From Manis javanica (taxonomy: Eukaryota > Chordata > Mammalia > Pholidota > Manidae): 64,000 nt of DNA. The notes under the pieces were generated by a model. The model had not been told where the DNA came from and ran no database searches. It saw only the letters and a program-made list of their open reading frames with translations. Shown here piece by piece: positions 34,237 to 42,940 of the stretch (position 1 is the first letter of the stretch; each line of letters starts with the position of its first letter). The stretch is from the NCBI RefSeq assembly GCF_040802235.1, contig NC_133158.1:26229001-26293000 (forward strand), in the 5' to 3' direction. A program made the position numbers and the translations under genes.

Positions 34237-34503
34237 CGGGGCCCGGGGGCTTCTCGCCCGACCATTTCCATCACCAAACAGGAGCCCAGGGTTACTTTAA
34301 CAGTAGACGGTCGCCCCATCTCCTTCCTCCTAGATACAGGAGCCACCTTCTCAGTCTTGTGAGAATACCGGGGCCCTACCACACCAGCCATTACTCCTAT
34401 AGTCGGGGTAGGAGGTAAACAGATTTTCCCATTAAACCCCCCCCCCCTTTTATGCACAATCCTAGACAGTCCCATACCTTTCTCCCACTCCTTCCTAGTT
34501 ATG
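34237..34503 (+). pseudogene. pro: Retroviral protease domain, broken by TGA
   Basis: It continues the gag frame directly after the Gag TGA (34,234-34,236), the arrangement used for stop-codon readthrough. A GC-rich stretch follows the stop (34,238-34,262) and could fold as the downstream stimulatory structure. The active-site DTGA triad-type motif is at 34,333-34,344 and the conserved GRD segment falls near 34,528-34,536, just past the nominal end. An in-frame TGA at 34,360-34,362 interrupts the domain soon after the active site. Function is therefore unlikely from this copy. Confidence 0.85.
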
Positions 34504-37500
34504 CCCCAGTGTCCCATCCCTTTACTAGGACGGGACATCCTTTCCCTCCTCCACGTTTCCATAACTATATCCAATCCCACAGCCCCCAGTACTCCCTTTC
34601 TGATGGCCCTCATAGCCAACAACCCCCCTCTACCCAATGAAAGCTCCAGTTCTGCCCTTATACACCCTGTAAATCCCAAAGTTTGGGACATTACAAGCCC
34701 CTCCATGGCCCTATGTCCCCCTGCCTCTATCAAATTACGTGACCCCTCTCAGTATATCTGTCAGGCCCAATACCCCCTAACCACTTCAGCCCTCATAGGC
34801 CTCCAACCCATCATTCAAGATCTCTTAAACAAAAACTACCTCAGACCCACTCACTCCCCATTTAATACCCCCATATTAGCTGTGAAAAAAAACAATGGAT
34901 CTTTCCGCCTTGTCCAAGACCTTCGCCTCATCAACATAGCCGTTGTCCCTATCCATCCCTTAGTTCCAAATCCATACACCCTTTTATCACAGATCCCTGC
35001 TTCTGCATCCCACTTCTCAGTCCTAGATCTCAAGGACGCATTTTTTTCTATTCCTCTAGACCCCTCCTCCCAAGATTTTTTTGCCTTCACCTGGACGGAC
35101 CCATACACCAGAAATTCTGTACAGCTTACTTGGACAGTTTTACCACAAGGCTTCCGAGATAGTCCCCATATTTTTGGACAAGTCCTAGCTCAAGACCTCA
35201 AACAGTTTCACCATGATCACCCCGAGTCCACTTTATTACAATATGTAGATGATCTTCTACTCTGCAGTCCCTCGTGGGAACAGTCTCAACTTGACACTGC
35301 GTCTCTACTTAACCTTCTAGCTTCCAGAGGTTACCGAGTATCCCCTGTCAAAGCTCAAATCTCTTCCCCTTCTGTCACTTACCTTGGATTCCTTCTGTCT
35401 CAGCAAAGAAAGTCCATTACCTTAGACAGAAAATGACTCCTCTCTGACCTGCCCGTTCCCAAAACCAAGACAGAAATCCTTTCCTTTCTAGGCTTGGCTG
35501 GGTATTTTAGAGCGTGGATCCCTAACTTCTCCCTGTTGGCAAGACCCCTATACGACCTCAGCAAGGGCCCCCCTGAAGAACCATTATCATCCTCACCCCG
35601 ACACTCCTTCATTAAGCTCTGTCAAGCCCTTGTAAAAGCTCCAGCTCTCCATCTCCCTGATTTGTCAAAACCCTTCTCATTATACATTCATGAGAGGTCC
35701 AGTCAAGCTCTAGGAGTCCTAGGCCAATATTATGGCCCATCCTTTGCCCCAGTAGCTTATCTCTCCAAGCAATTAGACCCCACAGTTCGGGGATGGGCCC
35801 CCTGCCTACGGGCATTAGCCGCTGGACAGCTCTTGCAGAAAGAAGCTCACAAACTAACATTCGGAGCGCCCCTTACCATTCTGTCCCCACATCACCTAAA
35901 AGATCTCTTAACCTACAAAAGTTTACAGACTCTCCCCCACTCCAGACTCCTGACCTTACTGTCCTCTTTTCTCCAAAATCCAAACATTTCTTTCCTCCCC
36001 TGCCCGCCCCTAAATCCGGCCACTCTTCTTCCTCTGCCCTACTCTCCTCATACTCCCTCGCATGATTGCCTGGAAGCCCTTCACAACTTCCTTCCGTGCC
36101 ACTCCACGATCTCCGAAGGAGCCCTCTCACACTCCGACCTCATCTGGTTTACTGATGGGTCCTCCTTTAAACATGAGGGCATCCACTACTCAGGATATGC
36201 AGTAGTCTCCCTTGAAGATGTCATTGAAGCACGAGCCCTACCCCCTGGTACAACCAATCAGCAGGCTGAACTCATTGCAGCCACCAGAGCTTGCACTCTG
36301 GCCCGGGACACGTCTCTCACATTGTACACTGACTCCAAGTACGTATTCCACATTCTCTTGTCCCACGCGGCAGTATGGAAAGAACGAGGCCTCCTCACCA
36401 CAAAAGGGAATTCCATAACTAATTCAGCCTTAATTACTAAACTTTTAGAGGCTTCACAACTCCCACACCGACTAGGCATAGTCCACTGCAAATCACATCA
36501 AAAAGACGACTCCCCCATTGCAAGAGGTAACAACAAGGCCGAAAGAGTAGCCCGGTCAGTTGCCCTATCAGAAAACGCACCAGACAACAATCCGTCTGCC
36601 CTTGCAGTTTTAGCCTTATCACAAGACGCCCTCTGCTCTCAGGACAAAGAGTCTCTCTTCCGCCTCTTACATGACCTGTTCCATCCCAGCCCCCAATCCT
36701 TAATCCATTTTTTACAATCTTTTTTTCCTCTTTCTCCTGAAGACAAAACCCTACTTAACCAAATCACCTGCAAGTGCACCATCTGCCAACGCACTAACCC
36801 TAATACCCCCCTCAAAGCCCGACCCTTCCCAGCTCATCAAGCAAGGGGTAATGTCCCCGCTGCAGATTGGCAAATAGACTTCACTAACATGCCCCCTGTA
36901 CGACGTACCAGATACCTACTCGTGCTAGTAGATACATTTTCAGGATGGGTCGAAGCTTTCCCCACCACTAACAAACGAGCATCCGTAGTTGCCTCTATCC
37001 TCCTCACCCAGATCTTTCCTAGGTTCGGGATGCCCACTTCCCTCCAATCAGATAACGGCCCTGAGTTCACTGCCCAAATTATCCAAAACCTCTCCAAGTC
37101 GCTCTCGCTCCCCTGGCATTTACATTGTCCTTATCGACCACAAGCTTCAGGAAAAGTAGAAAGAGCCAATAGGACTCTAAAAGACATCCTGACCAAACTA
37201 TCTCTAGAACTACACCTTGACTGGGTTCGCTTACTTCCCTTAGCTCTACTCCGCATTCGAGCCCTCCCAAAGAAACCTTCCTTCTTGTCAGCCTTTGAAA
37301 TCATGTACGGCCGCCCGATTCTACCCCCGGGGCTCCCTTCCCACAAAGGACCAATTCCTCCCAATATAGCCCTTCCACTACTCTCTCTCCTCCGCACTGA
37401 ATTGTGGAAATATCAAGATTGGCTCCTTCCTGATCCATCCGCCTCCCAAAATCCTCCTGTCTTACAGCCCGGCCAACTAGTGTTTTATAAGCCACCAGAA

Positions 37501-37797
37501 GATCGGCCCTCTCTCACCCTGAAATGGGAAGGTCCACACCCAGTTATTCTCTGCACCCCCTCGGCCGCCAAGCTCTCACTGCCTGATAACTCTGTCACCC
37601 CTTGGATTCATATCTCCAGGTTGAAACCAAATACCCAAGACTCACCTTCTCTGGACACCCAAGACCCATCAGTCACAATCCAGAGTCCTTCGGATACAGC
37701 CCAAGACGCTGTCTACTCTACCACGCCTCATCCCTCTGATCCCTTGAAGCTCCGCATCTCCCCTGCACCCTCTGTGCCATCCATACCTGAATCATGA
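34504..37797 (+). pseudogene. pol: Retroviral reverse transcriptase-RNase H-integrase, one internal TGA
   Basis: All domains share one frame. The reverse transcriptase has LPQGF and the catalytic YVDD (35,242-35,253). A TGA at 35,434-35,436 cuts the chain just after the RT palm. Downstream the frame is open to 37,797. RNase H shows the D (FTDGSS), E (QQAELI) and D (YTDSKY) acidic residues, but a Glu stands at the fourth position (GNNKAE) where Asp is usual. Integrase has an HX3H plus CX2C zinc site and a D, D-35-E triad (DFTNM, SDNGPEF, KVERANR). Pol ends by overlapping env in ATGA. Apart from the stops, the sequence is well preserved. Confidence 0.93.
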
Positions 37798-39479
37798 CTT
37801 TTTCCTCCTTTACTGCTCTCTCGCTTTTTTCCCTCATTCCTACTGTCTTCCCTGCTGCCCCACCCTCCTTTGTATGGCGATTCAAAGTCAAGCAGACTTA
37901 CACACAGCATCAAACAAAAGTTACTGCCCTCATTGCCACATCAGACTGCCCTCTGAAAGGCTGCTCTGAGCCTTTGTACCTCCACTTTCCTCCCTCCACT
38001 GAAGTATTCATTTACAGCTACCTTTATTCTCCCTACCTCTGCTTCCTCTATGACTAAAGACAAGCCTATTGCAGGCGATGGCAAGACACCTACGGGGGAT
38101 GCCCCTACTGGTCTTGCACCATTCACTACATGGGTGACTTCCAGTACCCACAGTATTACTCCTCCAACCGTTTCATGAAATATCCCAACGGCTCATTCTC
38201 CTTATTAATCCCAGATCCCTGGGACTCTCGATGGGCTGCTGGAGTAACAGCCTCAGTTTACTACAAGGGGTCCTCGACCCCCCATGGTACCCTTCATATC
38301 TCTCGAGAGTATGTTCCCTCTCGCTCCCAGATCTCTCAAGTTGCATCAGATATCAGACATTCCGAAAAAGTCATTATCCAAACTCTTGACGGCGCCTCTT
38401 CATCTTCTTATTCCTCCTACTCTTGGTTACAGCTCATTCAAGACACCACCATCTTTCTCAACCACACCCTCAACACCGCCAATTGTTTCTTGTGCGCATC
38501 ACTACAGCGCCCACTGCTGGCTGCCGTGCCCCTCAATATTTCCAACTACTCCTTCCATGCAGAAGGACAACCCCTCCGTCCCCTGGCAGACATACCCCTG
38601 TGGGAACCAGAATACCCAGATAATCTCACCATCCACCACTGTGTAGGCCCAACTCCACCCACCTCCAGTGCACTTCACTGCCTCTCTATCTACACCCCTA
38701 CCTCCGGCTCTAAGACTTTCACGCAACCAGGACACTTCTTTTGGTGTAATGGCAGCCTTTTCAACTCACTACCTCTCAACTCCGATACACCCTGCATTCT
38801 CGTCACCCTAATCCCACAGCTTACACTTTACAGCATGGCAGAATTCCTTGAGCTCCAACCTCCCTTGCACTCGCGCACAAAAAGGGCTGCTTTCCTTCCC
38901 ATCATGGTCGGTATCTCTTTAATCACCTCAGCCATTGGGGTGGGGTTTTCGGGAGGAGCCTTGGGTCACTCTCTATGGGCAGTTAGAGATCTCGACGCCA
39001 AACTTGAGGGAGCCCTGACATCCACTGCCGATTCCCTAGCCTCTCTCCAAAGACAGGTCACTTCGCTAGCTAAAGTCACCCTTCAAAACCGGCAGGCCCT
39101 AGATCTGCTTACAGCCGAGAAGGGCGGCACCTGCGTCTTCCTCCAGGAAGAGTGCTGCTATTACATCAACGAATCCGGCATTGTAGAAACTGACATCACC
39201 AAACTCACTGACCTTGCCTCCAGCCTCCACTCTGCTTCCAATTCCAACCCATTCTCTTCAATACTAACAAACCCCCTCCTCACCTGGCTCTGGCCCATTG
39301 CAGGCCCCATAATAGTCATTCTTCTCATCTGTCTCTTCTTACCCTGTATAATAAAGTTCATCAAATCCCAAGTCGGAAAAATCTCTAATCAAGCTTTCAA
39401 CCAGCTTTTACTCAGGAACTACCAGCTTCTGGCCACGGAAGACCCCTCACCCTCACGTGACCTCCTCACCACATGCTGA
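37794..39479 (+). pseudogene. env: Retroviral envelope glycoprotein, one in-frame TAA
   Basis: The ATG overlaps the pol stop and starts a hydrophobic signal peptide (about residues 1-21). A TAA at 38,055-38,057 (codon 88) interrupts the surface subunit; the same frame is then open from 38,058 to 39,479. Seen downstream: CFLC (38,484-38,495), the CXXC used for the labile SU-TM disulfide in gamma-type Envs; several N-x-S/T sites; a furin site RTKR (38,874-38,885); a hydrophobic fusion-peptide segment; an LQNR-type immunosuppressive region; C-x6-CC; a membrane span near residue 385 of the downstream open frame; and a short tail. It is a fusion protein family that normally mediates cell entry. 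The downstream frame lacks a signal peptide, so a normal glycoprotein is not expected. Confidence 0.93.
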
Positions 39480-39480
39480 G

Positions 39481-39855
39481 ATGGACCCCTCTCTCCGCTG
39501 GAAACTGTTCCTGGAAACAATGGCTGCAGACGCCTGGCTCCTGACACCCATATCCTCTTGGCATCATTGGAATCAACAGGTCCTCAACCTATGGTTACAG
39601 GGAACCTTCATTGATTTCCAACCTGAAGAAGTCCACATCTACTCATCCTTACTGTGGGGAGTCCTATCAACCCTTTCCTCCCAATCCTCAAACCCTCACT
39701 CCCTTCTCCGCCCCTGTTCAGCAGGAAGCAGTCAGAGAGAAAGCAACGTCCACAAACCCATAGAGGAGAAAGGGGGGAATGAAGGGTCCCCACCAGTAAG
39801 ATGGCGAACTTCCGGCTTCTTTTCGGGGTCCTCGGTTCCCGCCGGCGCCACCTGA
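39481..39855 (+). CDS. Uncharacterised ORF between env and 3' LTR (124 aa)
   Basis: An ATG with a good Kozak context (GAGATGG) lies one base after the env stop, in the +1 frame. It opens 124 codons that run through the polypurine tract and 76 bp into U3. The first 45 residues are Trp- and Leu-rich (starting MDPSLRWKLFLETM); the C-terminal third is basic and low in complexity because it overlaps the tract and LTR. Simple gammaretroviruses usually end env close to the polypurine tract, whereas here about 280 bp intervene. I recognise no family. It may be an accessory gene, an old env tail in another frame, or chance. Confidence 0.4.
   Translation: MDPSLRWKLFLETMAADAWLLTPISSWHHWNQQVLNLWLQGTFIDFQPEEVHIYSSLLWGVLSTLSSQSSNPHSLLRPCSAGSSQRESNVHKPIEEKGGNEGSPPVRWRTSGFFSGSSVPAGAT
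39763..39779 (+). other. Polypurine tract
   Basis: GAGGAGAAAGGGGGGAA abuts the 3' LTR. This purine run is the RNase H-resistant primer for plus-strand synthesis. Confidence 0.9.
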
Positions 39856-40028
39856 AGCCCAATCACCTCTTGCCCCCCTCCCAATCCCAGCACCTAGCCA
39901 ACAGCCACCAGCCCCGTAGAAGTAACACCACAATCACCCTATGCCCCATCCTATATAACCCAGCACCTTTCCCTAATAAAGCGGAACTCTCCAGTGAATT
40001 GCTGTTGTGTGTCGCTCCTTTCCTTTCA
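39780..40028 (+). repeat. Provirus 3' LTR (249 bp)
   Basis: It matches the 5' LTR base for base in length, with TATATAA at 39,952-39,958 and AATAAA at 39,975-39,980. Differences are at 39,847, 39,871 and 39,993. Each involves one LTR having CG and the other TG or CA. Confidence 0.96.
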
Positions 40029-40033
40029 ACTCT
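40029..40033. repeat. Provirus target duplication (right)
   Basis: ACTCT matches 31,047-31,051. Confidence 0.9.
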
Positions 40034-40079
40034 GACCTTGGGTTTCCAAAACAAGGCTGTGCCCCACAGCTAGATGCTG

Positions 40080-40235
40080 ATGTGACTCAGTATTAGCACC
40101 ATCACTTGCCTTGGTAGATTTGCCTGAGCTCTCTGAACCTCATTTGCTTATCTATTGGAGCCTTCCCTGAGGAGTTGTTGGGGGTCAAATGAGATGAGCC
40201 ATGAAGGGGCATAATGCATGGTAAGTACTTCCTGT
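40080..40235 (+). repeat. Probable MIR SINE relic
   Basis: gatttgcctgagctctctgaacctcatttgcttatct followed by gttgttgggggtcaaatgagatgag and gcataatgcatggtaagtac fits a diverged MIR, next to the provirus insertion point. Confidence 0.6.
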
Positions 40236-40348
40236 CACTCCCCCTTCAGGTTCTCCTCTGCCTTACTCCGGTTCTTGCTTGCTTTGTTTATTCTCATTCG
40301 CCTCAAATCTCAGTTCACATGTCACCTGTCTCAAGAAGGCCTTCGGTT
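40236..40348 (+). repeat. L2 LINE 3' part, left of L1 insertion
   Basis: The wording ccttactccggttcttgcttgctttgtttattctc and ctcaaatctcagttcacatgtcacctg with caagaaggccttc is typical of the L2 3' region (aaatgtcacctcctcagagaggccttccctgaccaccc). It continues at 48,428 after the L1, so the L1 landed inside an L2. Confidence 0.7.
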
Positions 40349-40351
40349 TTT
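40337..40351. repeat. L1 target site duplication, left copy
   Basis: AGGCCTTCGGTTTTT matches 48,413-48,427 with one mismatch. The pair encloses both the short LTR-like tail copy and the whole L1. Confidence 0.75.
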
Positions 40352-40766
40352 TTTTTTTTGAGAGGGCATCTCTCTCATATTTATTGATCAAATGGTTGTT
40401 AACAACAATAAAATTCTGTATAGGGAACTCAATGCACAATCATTAATCCACTCCAAACCTAATTCTCAACAGTCTCCAATCTTCTGAAACATAACAAACA
40501 AGTTCTTACATGGTGAACAAATTCTTACATAGTGAATAAGTTCTTAAACGGTGAATAGTACAAGGGCAGTCATCACAGAAACTTTCGGTTTTGATCACGC
40601 ATTATGAACTACAGACAATCAGGTCAAATATGAATATTCGTTTGATTTTTATACTTGACTTGTATGTGAATCCCACATTTCTCCCTTATTATTATTATTA
40701 TTATTATTATTACTTTTATTTTTTATTTTTTATTTTTTTATTTTTATTTTATTTTATTATTTTTTT
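40352..40766 (-). mobile_element. Short extra copy of the L1 retroviral tail (copy B)
   Basis: In minus sense this holds an (AAT)n stretch, a GGGAGAAA-like purine stretch, TGTGGGATTC, the U3-R-like segment of about 330 bp, AATAAA and poly(A). It repeats the terminal part of the adjacent L1's 3' end and is separated from it by an A-rich stretch (T-rich on plus, about 40,700-40,766). It lies inside the same target duplications as the L1. It is either a second 5'-truncated insertion into the L1 A-tail or a tandem tail within one transcript. Confidence 0.75.
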
Positions 40767-42565
40767 TTGAGAGGGCCTCTCTCATATTTATTGATCAAAT
40801 GGTTGTTAACAACAATAAAATTCAGTATAGGGAGGTCAACGCTCAATGTACAATCATTAATCCATCTCAAGCCTAATTCTCATCAGTCTCCAATCTTCTG
40901 AAGCATAACGAACAAGTTCTTACATGGTGAACGAATTCTTACATAGTGAATAAATTCTTACATGGTGAACAGTACAAGGGCATTCATCACAGAAACTTTC
41001 GGTTTTGATCATGCATTATGACCTATAAACAATCAGGTCAAATATGAATATTCATTTGATTTTTGTACTTGATTTATATGTTGATCCCACATTTCTCCTA
41101 TTATTATTGTTATTATTATTTTTAATAAAATGCTGAAGTGGTAGGTAGATGCAAGGTAAAGGTAGAAAACATAGTTTAGTGCTGTAAGAGGGCAAATGTA
41201 GATGATCAGATGATCAGGTGTGTGCCTATGGACTAAGTATTAATCCAGGCTAGACAAGGGCAGCAAGACATCCACGGACGCAGAAGATTTCTCTCAAAGC
41301 AGGGGGGGTGAGGTTCTGAGCCTCACCTCTGTTGATCCCCAAATTCTCACCTGATGGCTCCCCTGCGACTGTGCCTGTCTTAGGTTGTTCCTCCCTTGAG
41401 GAATCTTACCCGTCTCTGGCTAACCAGTCATCTTCCGGGGCCATACAGGGAAATGTAAAGTTGGTAAGTGAAAGAGAAGCCATATTGTTTGCAAAGGTTA
41501 GCTTTTTACTTCTTTGCAGATTTATGCCCTGTGGCTTCTATGCCCAGCACTTGTCTCGAGGTATCTTTACCACCTGGAGGAATTATGATACTCGGTAAAT
41601 TCGATATGAGGCACGAATTCTATTTAAGGGTTGTAATTAGGAAGGAAGAAGAAAAGCTATAGATGTAGCATATGAAGGAAACATGGGAGGATTGATTATT
41701 TCTTTGACATATCTTCTTGTATAGTACCTTAAGTATGTATAGGTTTTAAACTACTAACTAATTTGCACACACATATTAACATAATAGGAATATGGTGACA
41801 TAAACAAAGCAAATCTATAATTACCATCCATCTCCAGTGAAGCCAAGAAAACCATTTAGGCACCCTAGGCATTTGTGAAAATTTATCTATGATATGATGG
41901 ATATTGTCCAACTGTACTTGAACAATCAGACAAATTAAAGCAGTCCATTTCTGGGATCTGTTCACATCCCATATGTTCTTTTAACCATAGATAGTCTATA
42001 GTCATGAGATTTTGGAGTGCTACAACTTGCACCCCTCCCAACTCCTGGTTGAGTTCCAACAGTACAGATCCAGTCAAATTCGTTGTCTCACTGTATGCAC
42101 ATGCCAGCCTAGACATCTCCCTCCTCATTCCTATGGCAAGTCCAGGAGACGGTGGGCTGGATGCAGCCACAACCGCAGCATCGTCCGGATCCCTGTGAAG
42201 GCTTTTTGATGATCATCCCCCAGCACAAGTCCTCCAGAGAGTGCTGATGCCGGAAGCTCCTCCTCATATCGTATCTTAGTTCATTTTCTGGGTATCCAAG
42301 CTAGGCCTTGATCTTCTGCATAGAAACAAACAGACCCTTTGCCCACACTTTGACATGCCCTCTATACCACTGTGCAGAACTCATTGGAGGTCAGCACACA
42401 GAAACTGCTTTTTTTTTTAAATTAAGAGAAAGGAATATTATCAGAAAAGAGTACCTCCATATCTGATCATCTGACACCCTTTAAGTGATCAACATTAAGG
42501 ATATTTAAAGCATGCGTTGATCTTTGATTTACCAATAGTTTTATCCTGTCAAGGAGTAATCCCCC
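40767..42565 (-). repeat. Retrovirus-derived part of the L1 3' UTR
   Basis: Reading in L1 sense from 42,565 down: a leader-like stretch, an integrase-C-terminus-like stretch (about 42,385-42,265), env TM-like sequence (42,170-41,729), a long decayed part, a GGAGAAATGTGGGATC-type junction (about 41,098-41,080) resembling polypurine tract plus LTR start, a U3-R-like stretch with ATAAA, and AATAAA near 40,792 followed by poly(A). The same blocks occur in copy A, so the composite predates both insertions. Confidence 0.7.
41729..42170 (-). pseudogene. Env TM-like sequence, frameshifted (copy C)
   Basis: Two overlapping minus frames (42,170-41,883 and 41,965-41,729) together correspond to copy A's TM-like ORF, extended upstream by about 40 codons (a PGLAIGMRREMS stretch and an NLTGS site). 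The C-x6-CC has decayed to C-x6-DC, and a frameshift follows FNLSD. It is a non-coding fossil within the L1 3' UTR. Confidence 0.7.
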
Positions 42566-42940
42566 TTTTCTTTCTTTATTTTTTTTTATTTTTTTTTATT
42601 TTTAATTTTTAATCTACACTTACATGAAGAATACTATGTTTACTATGCTCTCCCCTATATCAGGTCCCCCCTAACAACCACATTACAGTTACTGTCCATC
42701 AGCTTAGCAAAATGTTGTAGAGTCACTACTTGTCCTCTCTGTGTTGTGCAGCCCACCCTCCCCTTTCCCCCTCCCCTCCATGCATGCTAATCTTAATACC
42801 CCCCTTCTTCTTCCCACCCCCCCTCCCTGCCCACCCATCCTCCCCAGTTCCTTTCCCTTTGGTACCTGTTAGTCCATTTTTGGGTTCTGTAATTCTGCTG
42901 CTGTTTTGTTCCTTCAGTTTTTCCTTTGTTCCTATACTCC
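42566..42940 (-). repeat. Native L1 3' UTR with G-rich tract and relic A-tail
   Basis: After the ORF2 stop (42,941-42,943), the minus strand holds the polypurine G-rich tract (about 42,740-42,870, C-rich on plus) typical of L1 3' UTRs and then an L1-like end (TTCATGTAAGTGTAGATTAA). This is followed by an A-rich stretch (about 42,566-42,612) that looks like a former poly(A) tail and marks the junction with retroviral sequence. Confidence 0.75.

Larger units (their letters stand above)
31052..40028 (+). mobile_element. Full-length class I (gammaretrovirus-like) endogenous provirus
   Basis: The 8,977-bp element has the order LTR-PBS-leader-gag-pro-pol-env-PPT-LTR and is flanked by ACTCT target duplications. 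Gag is fully open. Pro-Pol shares the Gag frame after a TGA terminator, as in gammaretroviruses with stop-codon readthrough, and carries two further in-frame TGA stops. Env carries one TAA. Two CCHC knuckles in Gag, a YVDD reverse transcriptase, and an Env with a CXXC, a furin site and C-x6-CC place it in the gamma-type group. The primer site matches tRNA-Phe, as in the primate HERV-F group. LTR identity is 246/249. Confidence 0.97.

Noticed and set aside
33966..34733. 255-codon antisense frame over gag/pro
   Set aside because: It lies opposite a real gag-pol frame with strong C bias, which creates antisense open frames.
37794..39479. Captured, functional syncytin-like envelope
   Set aside because: The TAA at codon 88 separates the signal peptide from the rest, so a normal Env is not expected from this copy.
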